From NCBI GenBank assembly GCA_001899445.1, contig MPOA01000006.1:558001-622000 (forward strand): DNA of 64,000 nt. The letters are read 5' to 3'. Of this stretch, positions 16,979 to 26,281 are shown piece by piece. Positions within the stretch are counted from its first letter, which is position 1, and each line of letters begins with the position of its first letter. The translations under genes were made by a program, and so were the position numbers. Under the pieces are notes generated by a model. That model was given only the letters and a program-made list of their open reading frames with translations, made no database searches and was not told the origin of the DNA. The stretch is from Candidatus Desulfopertinax cowenii (GTDB taxonomy: Bacteria; Bacillota; Desulfotomaculia; Desulfotomaculales; Desulforudaceae).

Positions 16979-17500
16979 CTAGCCGAAGTCCGGCTCGATC
17001 AGGCCGTAGTTACCGTCCTTGCGCTTGTAAATCACGTTGACCTGCTGGTTCTCGGCGTTGGTAAACACGAAAAAGTTGTGCCCCAAAAGGTTCATCTGCA
17101 TGACGGCTTCCTCCACCGCCATCGGCTTGAGCGCAAACCGCTTGGTCCGCACAATCCGAAAATCCTCTTCTTCGGGCGGCTCATCAGGGTAGGGCTGCCC
17201 CTCAGCCACCACCCGCCGGCGCAGCAACTTTCCCTTGTACTTCTCCAACTGCTTTTCAAGTTTCTCCACCACCAGGTCCACCGAGGCGTACATGTCCCCG
17301 GTGGTTTCCTCGCCCCGCAGAATCATCCCGTCGATCGGGACGGTGACCTCCACGCGGTGGGAATCCTTTTCGACGGTCAGAGTCACCTGAACCTCCCCGA
17401 AATGCTGTTCAAATTTCTCGAGCTTACGGAGCCTTTTCTCCACGTATCCCCGGAGCGCAGGCGTCACCTCGATGTTTTTTCCGCGAATGTTGATTTGCAC
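16979..17500 (-). CDS. hpf: Long-form ribosome hibernation promoting factor
   Basis: Long HPF that dimerises 70S ribosomes into inactive 100S particles in stationary phase. The N-terminal domain (INIRGKNIEVTPALRGYVEKR) has the YfiA-type fold. An acidic linker PDEPPEEED leads to the C-terminal dimerisation domain (VRTKRFALKPMAVEEAVMQM, HNFFVFTNAENQQVNVIYKRKDG, split here only for length). I prefer GTG at 17500, with AAGGGG about 9 nt upstream, because HPF proteins start near this point. An alternative GTG at 17530 adds ten residues. It lies upstream of secA, an order common in Firmicutes. Confidence 0.95.
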   Translation of the reverse strand: MQINIRGKNIEVTPALRGYVEKRLRKLEKFEQHFGEVQVTLTVEKDSHRVEVTVPIDGMILRGEETTGDMYASVDLVVEKLEKQLEKYKGKLLRRRVVAEGQPYPDEPPEEEDFRIVRTKRFALKPMAVEEAVMQMNLLGHNFFVFTNAENQQVNVIYKRKDGNYGLIEPDFG

Positions 17501-17647
17501 CCGTTTCAACCCCTTTCCCTGGAGTTTCACGATGCCCCCTCAGGATAATTATATTCCCACTCCAGCAAGGAAAATCCTGCAGATACCAGCAAAAAGCAGG
17601 ATTGTCGAAAACAGGATTTGTAGAATCGCTAATTGGGAACAATTTCT

Positions 17648-17708
17648 TGTGGATAAGGTGGATAAATTTGTGCATAAGCCGATTCTGAAGCCTTGAGGTT
17701 GTGGATAG
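17648..17708. promoter_or_regulatory. Cluster of four DnaA-box-like 9-mers
   Basis: In the hpf-comFC gap there are four same-direction 9-mers: TGTGGATAA (17648-17656, exact consensus), GGTGGATAA (17657-17665, directly abutting), TGTGCATAA (17669-17677) and TGTGGATAG (17700-17708). Each differs from the TTATCCACA consensus complement by at most one base. The surrounding DNA is AT-rich for this genome. No dnaA or dnaN is near, so it is not a normal oriC; DnaA titration or DnaA control of hpf are possible. Confidence 0.7.
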
Positions 17709-17759
17709 GCCGCTGATCGATGTTGGCTTCTGTCGGATTTACTTATTCTGGAGTCGGAA

Positions 17760-18491
17760 TCAATTCCTTCCGGCGACAAAAACCGCCCCCAGCACCCGCG
17801 CGGCGCCCGCGGCCCGCAGCACCCGGGCCGCCTCGGAGAGCGTACTCCCGGTAGTGAACACGTCGTCCACCACCACCAGCGTGCGGCCCCGGATTCCCCC
17901 GGCTTCGTCGAGCACCGCGAAGGCCCCGGACAGATTGGCCAGGCGCTCCGCCCGCGAGAGCCCCGCCTGGGCCGGGGTTTGGCGCACCTTGGCCAGAACG
18001 GTACGCACCGGAATCCCTAGTTCCCGGCTCACGGAGTTGGCCAGGAGCACCGCCTGGTTGAAACCGCGCCGCGTAAAGGTCTCCTCGGTAAGCGGGACCG
18101 GCACCAGGAGATCGGCGGTGTAGTAGGCCTGGTGCTGACGGACCGCCCGGGCCATCAGTTCGCCCAGCGGGCCGGCCAGTTCCCGGGCCCCGCCGTATTT
18201 CAGGCGGTGCAGCGCGTCCCGCAACACACCCTCGTACGGTCCGTAGGCCCGGCAGCGGTCAAAGGGCCACCGGGTCACGCGGCACTCCGGGCAGTAGGTG
18301 GAAACGAAGGCCGGACTACGGCTGAAACGCCCGCAACAGTTGCAGTACGGCTGCCCGGACAGAGCCCGCATGCCTTCCCGGCAGACCAGGCAAATTTCCG
18401 GCTCCTCCCCGGCCCCGCAGACCGGGCAGCCCGGCGCCCCGGGGAACACCAGGTTCACCAGCCCGTTCCAAACGTCGCGCAGGCTAAACAC
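17760..18491 (-). CDS. comFC: ComF family phosphoribosyltransferase-like protein
   Basis: A 243-residue ComFC/GntX protein. It has an N-terminal zinc finger (CPVCGAGEEPEICLVC, then CNCCGRF and YCPECR), then a type I PRT domain ending in the PRPP loop VVVDDVFTTGSTLSEAA. In competent bacteria it helps process incoming DNA in the cytoplasm. The start is the GTG at 18491, with GAGGAGG about 8 nt upstream. It overlaps the stop of the GGDEF gene by 8 nt, implying coupling. A longer open frame to 18755 runs inside the GGDEF gene and is not used. comEA/comEC are 13 kb away, so the competence genes are scattered. Confidence 0.92.
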   Translation of the reverse strand: MFSLRDVWNGLVNLVFPGAPGCPVCGAGEEPEICLVCREGMRALSGQPYCNCCGRFSRSPAFVSTYCPECRVTRWPFDRCRAYGPYEGVLRDALHRLKYGGARELAGPLGELMARAVRQHQAYYTADLLVPVPLTEETFTRRGFNQAVLLANSVSRELGIPVRTVLAKVRQTPAQAGLSRAERLANLSGAFAVLDEAGGIRGRTLVVVDDVFTTGSTLSEAARVLRAAGAARVLGAVFVAGRN

Positions 18492-20190
18492 GGATCCGGC
18501 CTCCTCCAGCGCCCAGAACCCCGGTCCCAGCCCCGACCGGCTCCGCCAACCAGTGCAGTTCACTTTCGGCCTTGCGGAGCAGTTCGTCCGCCGTCGCCCC
18601 GTCGAGCGGCGACACAGCCAGGCTGAAACGCACCGCCAGCCGGAGGCGTTCCTCCCGGCCCTCGACCCCGAAGGAGATCTGCTCCACTGCCCGCTGCAGC
18701 CGCTCGGCCGTTTCGGCCGCCCGGATTTCCCCGGTGTTGGGCAGGAGCAATCCAAATTCGTCGCCCCCCCAACGAGCGACCATGCCCGTGGGCGGTACCC
18801 TTTCCGCCAGCAGCCGTGCGATTTGGGTCAGGGCGTGGTCCCCGACCTTGAACCCGTACCGGTCATTCAAAACCCGCAGGCCCTCAACGTCGAAAAGCAC
18901 CACCGCCAGCGGCAGATCTTGGTTCCGGGTCCGGGTTAGTTCGGCCTGCAGCTGCCGCCAGAAGCGATACCGGTTGGGCAGCCCGGTCAGGGGGTCGTGA
19001 CCGGCCAGCTTGTTCAGGCGGTGGTGCAGCCGGGCGTTGTCCACCGCCACCGCCAACAGCCCCCCGACGATGGTCAAAATGTGGAGGTTTGGCGCGTGAT
19101 AGACGCCCGGACGCCGTTCGCCGATCACGAACACCCCCAGCACCTCGTCTTGATGCACCAGGGGAATGACGATCAACGACCGTAAAAACCGGGCCAACCC
19201 GGGCTCCCCCACCAGCAGCGGGTCGCTCCGGGCATCCGCGACCAGGCAGGGTTCCCTGGTTTGAGCCACCCAGCCGATGAGGCCCTCGTCGCCGTCGTGG
19301 ACGATGTCCTGCAGTTTGGCGGCGTAAGGGCTTTCCACCACCGCCGGGACAAACAGCCCGTGTTCCTCGGACCAGAGGTAGATCACCGCGGTATGATAGG
19401 GGACTATCCGCCTGGTTTCCCGCAGGATCAGGCCGAGCAGGTCGTCCGGACTGGAGCTAGTGCCCAGCCGGCGAGCCACCTCGTACAGAACGCCCAGTTC
19501 CCGGTTGTTCAGTTCGACCTGGACGTACCGCCGCAGGAAAAACTGGCCCACCAGGCTCAGGAGCAGCACCAGGAAGGCGCTGGCGAACCCGGCGCCGTGA
19601 TATACCAAGGCCACCAGGAAGCCGAGCGGCACCAGGAACAGGTAGGTGGACGCGTCCCAGACGAGCGCCTGGCGCCACCCGACCGGACCGATCCGGTGCT
19701 TGGGCAGCACGTAAACGTAGACCAGCAGATGGTTAAGCAGGAAGCAGGTGCCCGAGAAAACCAGCAGCGGGAGCACGTTGGCCAAGGTGAGCAATTCCCC
19801 GGGGTACGCGGCCCCGCCGCCTAACCGGTAGACCCAGTAGGCGCCGCACACGGCCAACACGCTCTGGGCGCTGTTGAACAGGGTGGTGCGCACCGGGTTG
19901 CCGCGGTTGGCGATCCCCTGGCCGAACATGGTACCCATGGCGGTCACCCAAGCGGCGGCCGCCGGCCCGAAAAGCAGGAAGGTGGCGAAGGTCACCGCAT
20001 AACCGCTGGAAAGCTGCCCGTGCGGGAAGCACACCACCAGCCACTCGGCGGCCATGGCCACCAGGATCAGCACGGCCAGCTCCATGCTGAAGTCCAGGTC
20101 AACCTGGGGGAAAAGCCGGGCCAGCAGTACCGTGCCCCCGATAACCACGACCCAAAGGTAAAGTATGTGCAACACCTTACCGGCACGCAC
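18484..20190 (-). CDS. Membrane-bound GAF-GGDEF diguanylate cyclase
   Basis: Predicted c-di-GMP synthase of about 568 aa. About six to eight membrane segments fill the first 200 residues (for example HILYLWVVVIGGTVLLARLF). A GAF domain follows (ELGVLYEVARRLG through VPLVHQDEVLGVFVIGER), then a GGDEF domain with HDPLTGLPNRYRF and the intact active-site loop ARWGGDEFGLLL. No RxxD inhibitory site is visible just before the loop. I choose GTG at 20190 with AAGGTGG 9 nt upstream; a TTG at 20295 is open but has no ribosome site. It is translationally coupled to comFC. Confidence 0.85.
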   Translation of the reverse strand: MRAGKVLHILYLWVVVIGGTVLLARLFPQVDLDFSMELAVLILVAMAAEWLVVCFPHGQLSSGYAVTFATFLLFGPAAAAWVTAMGTMFGQGIANRGNPVRTTLFNSAQSVLAVCGAYWVYRLGGGAAYPGELLTLANVLPLLVFSGTCFLLNHLLVYVYVLPKHRIGPVGWRQALVWDASTYLFLVPLGFLVALVYHGAGFASAFLVLLLSLVGQFFLRRYVQVELNNRELGVLYEVARRLGTSSSPDDLLGLILRETRRIVPYHTAVIYLWSEEHGLFVPAVVESPYAAKLQDIVHDGDEGLIGWVAQTREPCLVADARSDPLLVGEPGLARFLRSLIVIPLVHQDEVLGVFVIGERRPGVYHAPNLHILTIVGGLLAVAVDNARLHHRLNKLAGHDPLTGLPNRYRFWRQLQAELTRTRNQDLPLAVVLFDVEGLRVLNDRYGFKVGDHALTQIARLLAERVPPTGMVARWGGDEFGLLLPNTGEIRAAETAERLQRAVEQISFGVEGREERLRLAVRFSLAVSPLDGATADELLRKAESELHWLAEPVGAGTGVLGAGGGRIRV

Positions 20191-20302
20191 CCGGACCCAC
20201 CACCTTAAATTACCAGATTCGACAAAAGGGTCCGTTTTCCTCCAGGAGGAGGCGGCATATTCCCGGGTGTGGTTTCGGTTCCCTGAAACCGCCAAGGGGC
20301 TG

Positions 20303-20336
20303 GAAAAGCGGGAGGCGGGAACGCCCCCCCCGCCTC
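20303..20336 (-). terminator. Terminator of metK
   Basis: Stem GAGGCGGG/CCCGCCTC (20312-20319 with 20329-20336) followed by CCGCUUUUCC on the minus strand. It is 36 nt beyond the metK stop. The U run is short. Confidence 0.55.
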
Positions 20337-20371
20337 ATCCGGTCACATCCCGTGCTTGATCTTTAGTTTCT

Positions 20372-21559
20372 TCACTGGGCGGCCGCCCGGAGCGCCTCGG
20401 CCTTGTCTGTCCGCTCCCAGGGTAGGTCTAAGTCGCTGCGCCCGAAATGGCCGTAGGCGGCCACCTGCTTGTAGATCGGCCGGCGCAGGCCCAGGTGGTG
20501 GATAATCGCCGCCGGGCGCAGGTCGAAGTGTTTCAGGACCAGCTTCTCCAGCCGCTGTTCGTCGATTTGGCCGGTGCCAAAGGTATCCACCCGCACGGCC
20601 ACCGGCCGGGCCACCCCGATGGCGTAAGCCACGTGCACTTCGCATTTGGACGCCAGCCCGGCGGCCACGATATTCTTAGCCACGTAGCGGGCGGCGTAGG
20701 AAGCCGAACGGTCGACCTTGGTGGGGTCTTTGCCCGAAAAGGCGCCGCCCCCGTGCCGGGCGATGCTGCCGTAGGTGTCCACCACGATTTTGCGGCCCGT
20801 AAGCCCGGTGTCGGCCTGCGGCCCGCCGATGACGAACCGGCCTGTCGGGTTGATCAGGTAACAGGTAGAATTGGTGACCAGGTTCACCGGTACGATCGGC
20901 TGGATCACCTTCTCAATCAGGTCGGCCCGGATGCTCCCCAGGTCCACGGCCGGGTGGTGCTGGGCCGAAATCACCACCGTGTCGATTTTCACCGGGCGGC
21001 CGTTTTCGTACTGTACGGTGACCTGGGTCTTGCCGTCGGGTCGCAGGTAGGGCAGCGTGCCGTTCTTGCGCACCGCCGCCAGCCGGCGCGCCAGGCGGTG
21101 CGCAAGGGAAATCGGCATGGGCATCAGTTCGGGCGTCTCGTCCGTGGCGTAGCCCACCATCAGACCCTGGTCCCCGGCGCCCAACCGGTCGAACAGGTCA
21201 TCCAACGCTTGTCCTTCCCGGGCCTCCAGCGCCTCGTCCACCCCGAGCGAGATGTCCGGCGATTGTTCGTCGATACTGGTCAGCACCGCGCAGGTGTCGC
21301 AGTCAAAGCCGTATTTCGCCCGCGTGTAGCCGATTTCCCGCACCGTTTCCCGCACAATGTGCGGGATGTCCACGTAGCACTGGCAGGTGATTTCCCCCGA
21401 AATCAGCACCAACCCCGTGGTCACCAGCGTCTCGCAGGCCACCCGGGCCATGGGGTCCCGGGTGAGGATGTTATCCAGGATGGCGTCGGAAATCTGGTCG
21501 GCCACTTTGTCCGGATGGCCCTCGGTAACCGACTCGGACGTGAACAGATGTTTCGCCAA
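20372..21559 (-). CDS. metK: S-adenosylmethionine synthetase
   Basis: A 395-residue enzyme making SAM from methionine and ATP. Motifs seen are [22 protein letters not shown] (given here in part: SVTEGHPDK), [12 protein letters not shown], the P-loop-like [17 protein letters not shown] and [20 protein letters not shown] start at TTG (21559), which gives the family-standard AKHLFTSES beginning with GGGAG 10 nt before; a TTG at 21598 would add 13 odd residues. A strong promoter is directly upstream. No SAM riboswitch fits in the roughly 45-nt leader. Confidence 0.97.
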   Translation of the reverse strand: MAKHLFTSESVTEGHPDKVADQISDAILDNILTRDPMARVACETLVTTGLVLISGEITCQCYVDIPHIVRETVREIGYTRAKYGFDCDTCAVLTSIDEQSPDISLGVDEALEAREGQALDDLFDRLGAGDQGLMVGYATDETPELMPMPISLAHRLARRLAAVRKNGTLPYLRPDGKTQVTVQYENGRPVKIDTVVISAQHHPAVDLGSIRADLIEKVIQPIVPVNLVTNSTCYLINPTGRFVIGGPQADTGLTGRKIVVDTYGSIARHGGGAFSGKDPTKVDRSASYAARYVAKNIVAAGLASKCEVHVAYAIGVARPVAVRVDTFGTGQIDEQRLEKLVLKHFDLRPAAIIHHLGLRRPIYKQVAAYGHFGRSDLDLPWERTDKAEALRAAAQ

Positions 21560-21609
21560 TTTGAATTCGCTCCCAGCCTTTTGTTTTTTGCCAAACAAAT
21601 TACGAAATA

Positions 21610-21638
21610 ATTTTAGCAGTCGGCCTAAAACATGTCAA
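21610..21638 (-). promoter_or_regulatory. SigA-type promoter for metK
   Basis: TTGACA (21633-21638), 17-bp spacer, TAAAAT (21610-21615) on the minus strand. This near-consensus promoter leaves a leader of roughly 45 nt before the metK TTG. Confidence 0.85.
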
Positions 21639-21700
21639 AGGATCGGAAAATTCTAAAGGGCAGGCCGTGGGAACGTGACGGGCGCTGGATTCGGCAGACG

Positions 21701-21955
21701 TCAGGAGCGGAAAGTCTCGGTGGGCGGCAGTTCCACCAGAATGGCGTCGACCCCGATCTTCTTGATGTGCGTCCAGGGCACGACCACGTCCCGGCCCCGG
21801 CGGAACATCTTCAGGTATCTTTCCCGGCTTTGGAGCACCAGCGCCTGCACCATCCCCGTCTCGTAGTCGATTTCCAGATCCTTGAGCGGTCCCAGGCGCC
21901 GGCCGTCCACCACGTTGATCACGTCTCGGGACGCCAGGTCGGTGGCTTTAAACAT
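21701..21955 (-). CDS. PRC-barrel domain protein (YlmC/YmxH type)
   Basis: An 84-residue single PRC-barrel protein. The start MFKATDLASRDVINVVDGRR and the turn GRRLGPLKDLEIDYETGMV match the YlmC/YmxH group of sporulating Firmicutes. In B. subtilis a relative is expressed during sporulation, but the molecular role is unknown. ATG at 21955 has GGGAGGTG about 7 nt upstream, better than the ATG 24 nt earlier. It lies between murJ and metK, downstream of murJ by 48 nt. Confidence 0.88.
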   Translation of the reverse strand: MFKATDLASRDVINVVDGRRLGPLKDLEIDYETGMVQALVLQSRERYLKMFRRGRDVVVPWTHIKKIGVDAILVELPPTETFRS

Positions 21956-22003
21956 CCTTCGACACCTCCCCGGGAGCATGGTATGCCGCCCGGGAACGGA
22001 CGG

Positions 22004-23692
22004 TTACCGGCCGCACCTGGTAATGTTGCGCAGGAACCCGCTGCCGAGGTCGCGCGCCACCTGGAACAAGAAGCCGATCTCTTCCAGGCGCAATAGCAGG
22101 CAGGCCGCCGTATAGACGGCGACCCCCGCCGTGATCGCCCCGCCCACCCGCAAGGCGAGGCCGGCCGTCCCGGGCGAGACTAGCCCGGCCAGCGCGGCGT
22201 CGGCCGCATACGCCGCCACCGCCATTAGCCCCGAGGCCGTCAGCACCCCGGCCCCGAACCGGAACCATTCCGCCGGCCGCCACAAGCCCGGCAGCCGCCG
22301 CTCTAAGAAACGGACCAGGAGTACCGTGTTCACCAGCGCCGCCAGCGAGCTGGCCAGCGCCAAACCCCCGAGCTGGAGCGGCCCCATCAGGGCCAGGCTT
22401 AAGACCAAATTGAGCACCACGTTTACCACCAGGAGCTTCACCGGCGTCCGGGTGTCCTGGAAGGCGTAGAATGCCCGGGTGAGCAGGATGTTGGCCGCCA
22501 GGCCGACCAGGCCAACGGAGTAGAACAGCACCGCGAAGGCGGTCATGGCGGTGGCCCGCTCGTCGAACGCCCCCCGTTCAAACAGCAGCTGCACCACCGG
22601 GTGGCGCAACACCATCAGCCCGACCGCCGCCGGCACCGTACTCAGCACGATGATCCGCAGGGCGCGCCGCATGGTGCTCAGCACCTCCTGCTCCCGGCCT
22701 TCGGCCGCCCAGGTGGTCAACGTCGGGAACACGGCGGTGCTCAGCGCCAGCACGAACAGGCTGACCGGAAGTTGAATCAGCCGATTACCGAAGTTCAGGG
22801 CGGCAATGCTGCCCTCCACCAGGAGGGAAGCCAGCACCCGGTCGATCAGGATGTACAGCTGGCTGATGGCGATCCCGACCGTAATGGGCAGCATCAGGTG
22901 AAACACCTTGCGCACCCCGGGGTGGCGCCAGTTCAAAACCGGCCGGAACCGGAAGCCGGTCCGGTACAGGCTGGGCAGCTGCACTAGGCCAGCGGCCACC
23001 ATACCCAGGACGGTACCGTAAGCCAGGCCCTGGATGCCGTACAGGCTGCCCAGGGTCAGCGCGCCGGCGATGATCACCAGGTTGTTCACCGCGCCGCTGA
23101 AGGCCGGGATGCCAAAGATGTTGTTGGCGTTCAGGAAACCGTTGAACACCGTGGCCAACCCGGAAAAGACCAGCAGCGGAAACATGATCCGGGTTAGCGT
23201 CACGGCCAAGTCGGTGGCGGGGACGTCGAAACCGGGAGCGATCAGCCGGACCAGCATGGGCGCGGCCAGGATGCCGAGCGCAGTGACCGCCGCCAGCGCC
23301 AACAGCAGCAGATTCGCCACGTTGGCGGACACCCGCCAGGCCTCGGCGACCTCATTCCGGGCCTTGTACTCGGTGAACACCGGCACGACCACGGTGGCCA
23401 GCGCCTGGGAAAAAACCATGAATAAAAGACTGGGAATGGTCAGGGCTACCAGGTAAGCATCGGTAACAAAGGTGGCGCCGAACTGGTGGGCAATCACGAT
23501 CTCCCGGCCCAGTCCCAGGAACCGGGAGAGGAGGTTCAGGACCGCAATCAAAAGCGTGGCTTGAAAAAACAGGCGCCAGACCAAACAAGTGTCACCTCGC
23601 CAATTATCTAACTCATTCCCGTTGTTTCGCCCTCCGGCACCGTCTTCCCTGCCCGCCCGGACCTCCCCGCTCAATTTCGCCGTTACCCCCAT
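22004..23692 (-). CDS. murJ: MurJ/MviN-type lipid II flippase
   Basis: A polytopic MOP-superfamily protein of up to 562 aa with about 14 membrane segments and family marks SRFLGLGREIVIAHQFG, AYLVALTIPSLLFMVFSQAL and YSVGLVGLAANILLTRAFYA. It should flip undecaprenyl-linked peptidoglycan precursor, or a related envelope lipid, to the outer face. The start is doubtful: ATG at 23692 has a poor ribosome site and the first ~38 residues are unconserved. A later TTG near residue 37, just before VWRLFFQATLL, is plausible. Upstream lies the first copy of the dispersed repeat, so it needs its own promoter or read-through. Confidence 0.92.
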   Translation of the reverse strand: MGVTAKLSGEVRAGREDGAGGRNNGNELDNWRGDTCLVWRLFFQATLLIAVLNLLSRFLGLGREIVIAHQFGATFVTDAYLVALTIPSLLFMVFSQALATVVVPVFTEYKARNEVAEAWRVSANVANLLLLALAAVTALGILAAPMLVRLIAPGFDVPATDLAVTLTRIMFPLLVFSGLATVFNGFLNANNIFGIPAFSGAVNNLVIIAGALTLGSLYGIQGLAYGTVLGMVAAGLVQLPSLYRTGFRFRPVLNWRHPGVRKVFHLMLPITVGIAISQLYILIDRVLASLLVEGSIAALNFGNRLIQLPVSLFVLALSTAVFPTLTTWAAEGREQEVLSTMRRALRIIVLSTVPAAVGLMVLRHPVVQLLFERGAFDERATAMTAFAVLFYSVGLVGLAANILLTRAFYAFQDTRTPVKLLVVNVVLNLVLSLALMGPLQLGGLALASSLAALVNTVLLVRFLERRLPGLWRPAEWFRFGAGVLTASGLMAVAAYAADAALAGLVSPGTAGLALRVGGAITAGVAVYTAACLLLRLEEIGFLFQVARDLGSGFLRNITRCGR

Positions 23693-23717
23693 TTTTACCC
23701 ACTTTCACCCCCCCTAA

Positions 23718-23898
23718 CCAGAAAAGGTAACCAGAAAAGGGGACAGGCTACTTTTTTAGCAGACTCCCCCTTAGACTGCCAAAAAAGGGGACAGGCTACT
23801 TTTCTGGCAGTCTACCTTTTAGAGTGCTAAAAAAGTAGCCTGTCCCCTTTTTTAGCACTTGGGGTGTCAGCCTGCTAAAAAGGTGCCTGTCCTGTCCA
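23718..23898. repeat. Dispersed GGGGACAGGCTAC repeat module, copy 1
   Basis: Four related boxes of about 28-33 bp: forward at 23735-23761 and 23777-23809, inverted at 23825-23857, and a degenerate inverted box at 23872-23897. The core is GGGGACAGGCTACTTTT flanked by TGCC or TGCT and by GGCA or AGCA. It begins about 25 bp past the pgm stop on the minus strand and ends before murJ. Inverted boxes can form a stem of more than 25 bp with U runs, so it probably terminates pgm transcripts. Confidence 0.9.
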
Positions 23899-23922
23899 CC
23901 GCTTTGAGTTCCTTTTTAACTC

Positions 23923-25326
23923 CTACAGGCCGGCAAGCTGGCGGATGGCGGACTGGATGCGGGCCACCTGTTCCGGGGAATAGGCTTCGGTGTAGATCCG
24001 GAAAACCGGTTCGGTACCCGAGGCGCGGACCAGCACCCAGGCGCCGTCAGCCAGCACCAGCTTGGTTCCGTCGACGGTAAACCTGCCGGCCACCGGCTGG
24101 CCGGCCAACTGGTCGGGCGCCAGCTGGCGTAGCTTCTCCAGAATCACGGATTTCTTGTCCGCGGCGGTACGAATATCCAGGCGCGCGCTGAAAAGGTGCC
24201 CGTAGGCATTCCCCACCTCCTGAAGCAGCGCCTTCAGGGGTTTCCCGTGCGCCGCGACCATCTCGGCGGCCAGCATGCCCGCCAAGATGCCGTCCTTTTC
24301 CGGCACGTGTCCCCGGATGGAAAGCCCCCCGCTCTCCTCGCCGCCCACGACGCAGTCCCGCTCCAACAGCGCCTGGCCGATGAACTTGAATCCCACCGGG
24401 GTTTCGATCACCTCTTGGCCACGGTCCCGGGCGATGCGGTCCACCAGGTGGGTGGTGGCCACGGTACGGGCAACCGGCCCGTCCCAGCGGCGGCGGGTGA
24501 CCAGGTGGTAGTATACCAGCGCCAGGAGCTGGTTCGGCGAGATATAGGTGCCGTCGGCGTCGATGACGCCCAGCCGGTCCGCGTCGCCGTCCAGCCCAAG
24601 ACCCAGGTGCGCGCCTTCCCGCAGGACCGTCTCCCGCAGCCTTCCGAGCTTGGCTGCGCTGGGGTCCGGCAACGATCCTCCAAACAACGGGTCCCGGCGG
24701 TTGTGCAACGCACTGACCTGCGCGCCGAGCCCACCCAGCAGTTCCTCCAGGTAGCCGATGCCGGCACCGTAAAGGGGGTCCACCACCACGCTCAAGCCCG
24801 CCCTCCGGATGGTTTCGGTGTCCAGCAGGTCCAGCAGGTGCTGGGAGTAGGCCGCCTGCGGGTCAATCAGTTCCCGGCTGGGACCGTTGCCCGCCCGGGT
24901 CGGGGCGGTGCCGCCGCGTTGGCGGCGTCCGATGTGTTCTTCGATCTCGCTGGTGATCTCCGGCAGTGCCGGGCCGGCGTATTCCGGGATGAACTTGATC
25001 CCGTTGTACTCGGGGGGGTTATGGCTGGCCGTCAGCATCACCGCCCCGCCGGCGTTGTAATACTTCACCGCGAAAGCAACCACCGGCGTCGGCACAACCT
25101 TCCGGGCCAGGTAAACCCGGATTCCCCGGCCGCCCAGCACCTCGGCTACCGCGCCGGCAAACCGTTCGGAAAGAAAGCGGTTGTCGTAACCAACCACCAC
25201 CCCGCGGCCGGCCAGGTTATGGGCTATCACGAAGTCGGCAATCGCCCCGGCCACCAACACCACGTTGGCAAAAGTAAAGTCGGCGGCTATCACGCCCCGC
25301 CAACCGTCAGTGCCGAATTTGATCAT
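23923..25326 (-). CDS. Phosphoglucomutase/phosphomannomutase family enzyme
   Basis: A 467-residue alpha-D-phosphohexomutase. All four signature loops are present: the phosphoserine loop LTASHNPPEYNGIK, the metal loop LGLDGDADRLGVID, the sugar loop GGEESGG and the phosphate loop VRASGTEPVFRIY. It interconverts hexose 1- and 6-phosphates, giving glucose-1-P for the GalU enzyme downstream. The ATG begins MIKFGTDGWRGVIA, the normal N-terminus. The substrate (glucose, mannose or glucosamine) is not certain. The repeat module follows its stop directly. Confidence 0.94.
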   Translation of the reverse strand: MIKFGTDGWRGVIAADFTFANVVLVAGAIADFVIAHNLAGRGVVVGYDNRFLSERFAGAVAEVLGGRGIRVYLARKVVPTPVVAFAVKYYNAGGAVMLTASHNPPEYNGIKFIPEYAGPALPEITSEIEEHIGRRQRGGTAPTRAGNGPSRELIDPQAAYSQHLLDLLDTETIRRAGLSVVVDPLYGAGIGYLEELLGGLGAQVSALHNRRDPLFGGSLPDPSAAKLGRLRETVLREGAHLGLGLDGDADRLGVIDADGTYISPNQLLALVYYHLVTRRRWDGPVARTVATTHLVDRIARDRGQEVIETPVGFKFIGQALLERDCVVGGEESGGLSIRGHVPEKDGILAGMLAAEMVAAHGKPLKALLQEVGNAYGHLFSARLDIRTAADKKSVILEKLRQLAPDQLAGQPVAGRFTVDGTKLVLADGAWVLVRASGTEPVFRIYTEAYSPEQVARIQSAIRQLAGL

Positions 25327-25394
25327 CTATAATCTGCCTCCCGTGCCATTTCCTTCACCAGGAAATTATTCGTCCCGCTGCCAGCCAAATCCTG

Positions 25395-26132
25395 CTATTG
25401 GGGGATTTTTCCGGGCATCCGGTCGGTGGGGTCGGTGTAGTGGTCGATTTTATCCTCGCGCAAATCGACATACAGGTTCCCCTCGCTGTCCAGGCTGGCA
25501 TACAGCACGTCCTGGGCCGAGCGCACGCCTCTTTTTTCCAACTCCCGGTATAGCCACTCCTCGTCCAGGTTGTTCTGCACCAGGTTCTGCTCGATCACCG
25601 TGCCGTCCACGATCAGTTCGGACGGCATACCCTCGTAGCGGGTGGGGACATTCAGGTCCGCGGGGGTTACCGGACGCTTCTGGGACTTCAACTGCACGCT
25701 TAGTTCCCCGTTCGGTTCCAGCACCGCGAACTCCACGTCGGCGATGTTGAACACGCCCTTGGCGCGAAGCTGCATCATCAGGTCGTCCATGTGGTAGCGC
25801 ATTCTGTGCATCTTGCCCTCCAACACCTTGCCGTTGTGGATGACGACGGTGGGTTCGTCCTCCAGGACTTTGCGTAAGGGGCGGCTTTTCATGGTCAGCC
25901 ACTCCAGGGTCAGGGTCAGGCTGCTGAACACGGCCAGACCCGTGAAGTAATACAGCACCGGAGTGCGCACGTCGATTGCCAGGGCGGCTGCCAGCGACCC
26001 GATAACGATCCCGCTTACGAAGTCGGTCACGGTCAACTGGCCGATCTGCGACTTGCCGATGAGGCGGGTAATCAGCAACACGGCCAGAAACGCGCCCAGG
26101 GCCCGGAGAATGATCTCCAGAAAGGGGTTCAT
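25395..26132 (-). CDS. DUF421/YetF-family membrane protein
   Basis: A 245-residue protein. Three N-terminal membrane segments (residues about 5-85, including GKSQIGQLTVTDFVSGIVIGS, quoted in part: QLTVTDFVSGIVIGS) precede two small alpha/beta domains with LEDEPTVVIHNGKV, MDDLMMQLRAKGVFNIADV and FAVLEPNGELSV. Members such as YetF occur widely in spore formers and some are linked to germination or spore envelope, but the mechanism is unknown. The start is ATG with GGAGGAAT upstream. It is divergent from a 42-aa gene at 26282. Confidence 0.9.
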   Translation of the reverse strand: MNPFLEIILRALGAFLAVLLITRLIGKSQIGQLTVTDFVSGIVIGSLAAALAIDVRTPVLYYFTGLAVFSSLTLTLEWLTMKSRPLRKVLEDEPTVVIHNGKVLEGKMHRMRYHMDDLMMQLRAKGVFNIADVEFAVLEPNGELSVQLKSQKRPVTPADLNVPTRYEGMPSELIVDGTVIEQNLVQNNLDEEWLYRELEKRGVRSAQDVLYASLDSEGNLYVDLREDKIDHYTDPTDRMPGKIPQ

Positions 26133-26281
26133 CTGGATATTCCTCCCGGTCGTCGGAGTTTGCGTGCTTAGACTTCCCCGCCCAGAACCAAAAAATGCGG
26201 CCCCGGTAACGTTTACCTAAGCCACCACGCGTTTGGCGCAGCCTCCTGCTGGTAATAATTGAGAACAGGAGGGATTCCCAA

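Noticed and set aside
17648-17708. Chromosome origin
   Set aside because: DnaA boxes are present but there is no dnaA, dnaN, gidA or DNA-unwinding element nearby.
21560-21700. SAM riboswitch before metK
   Set aside because: The promoter leaves only about 45 nt of leader, too short for a SAM aptamer and terminator.
23718-23898. CRISPR array
   Set aside because: Boxes occur in both orientations with irregular short spacers and recur at two other loci; no cas genes.
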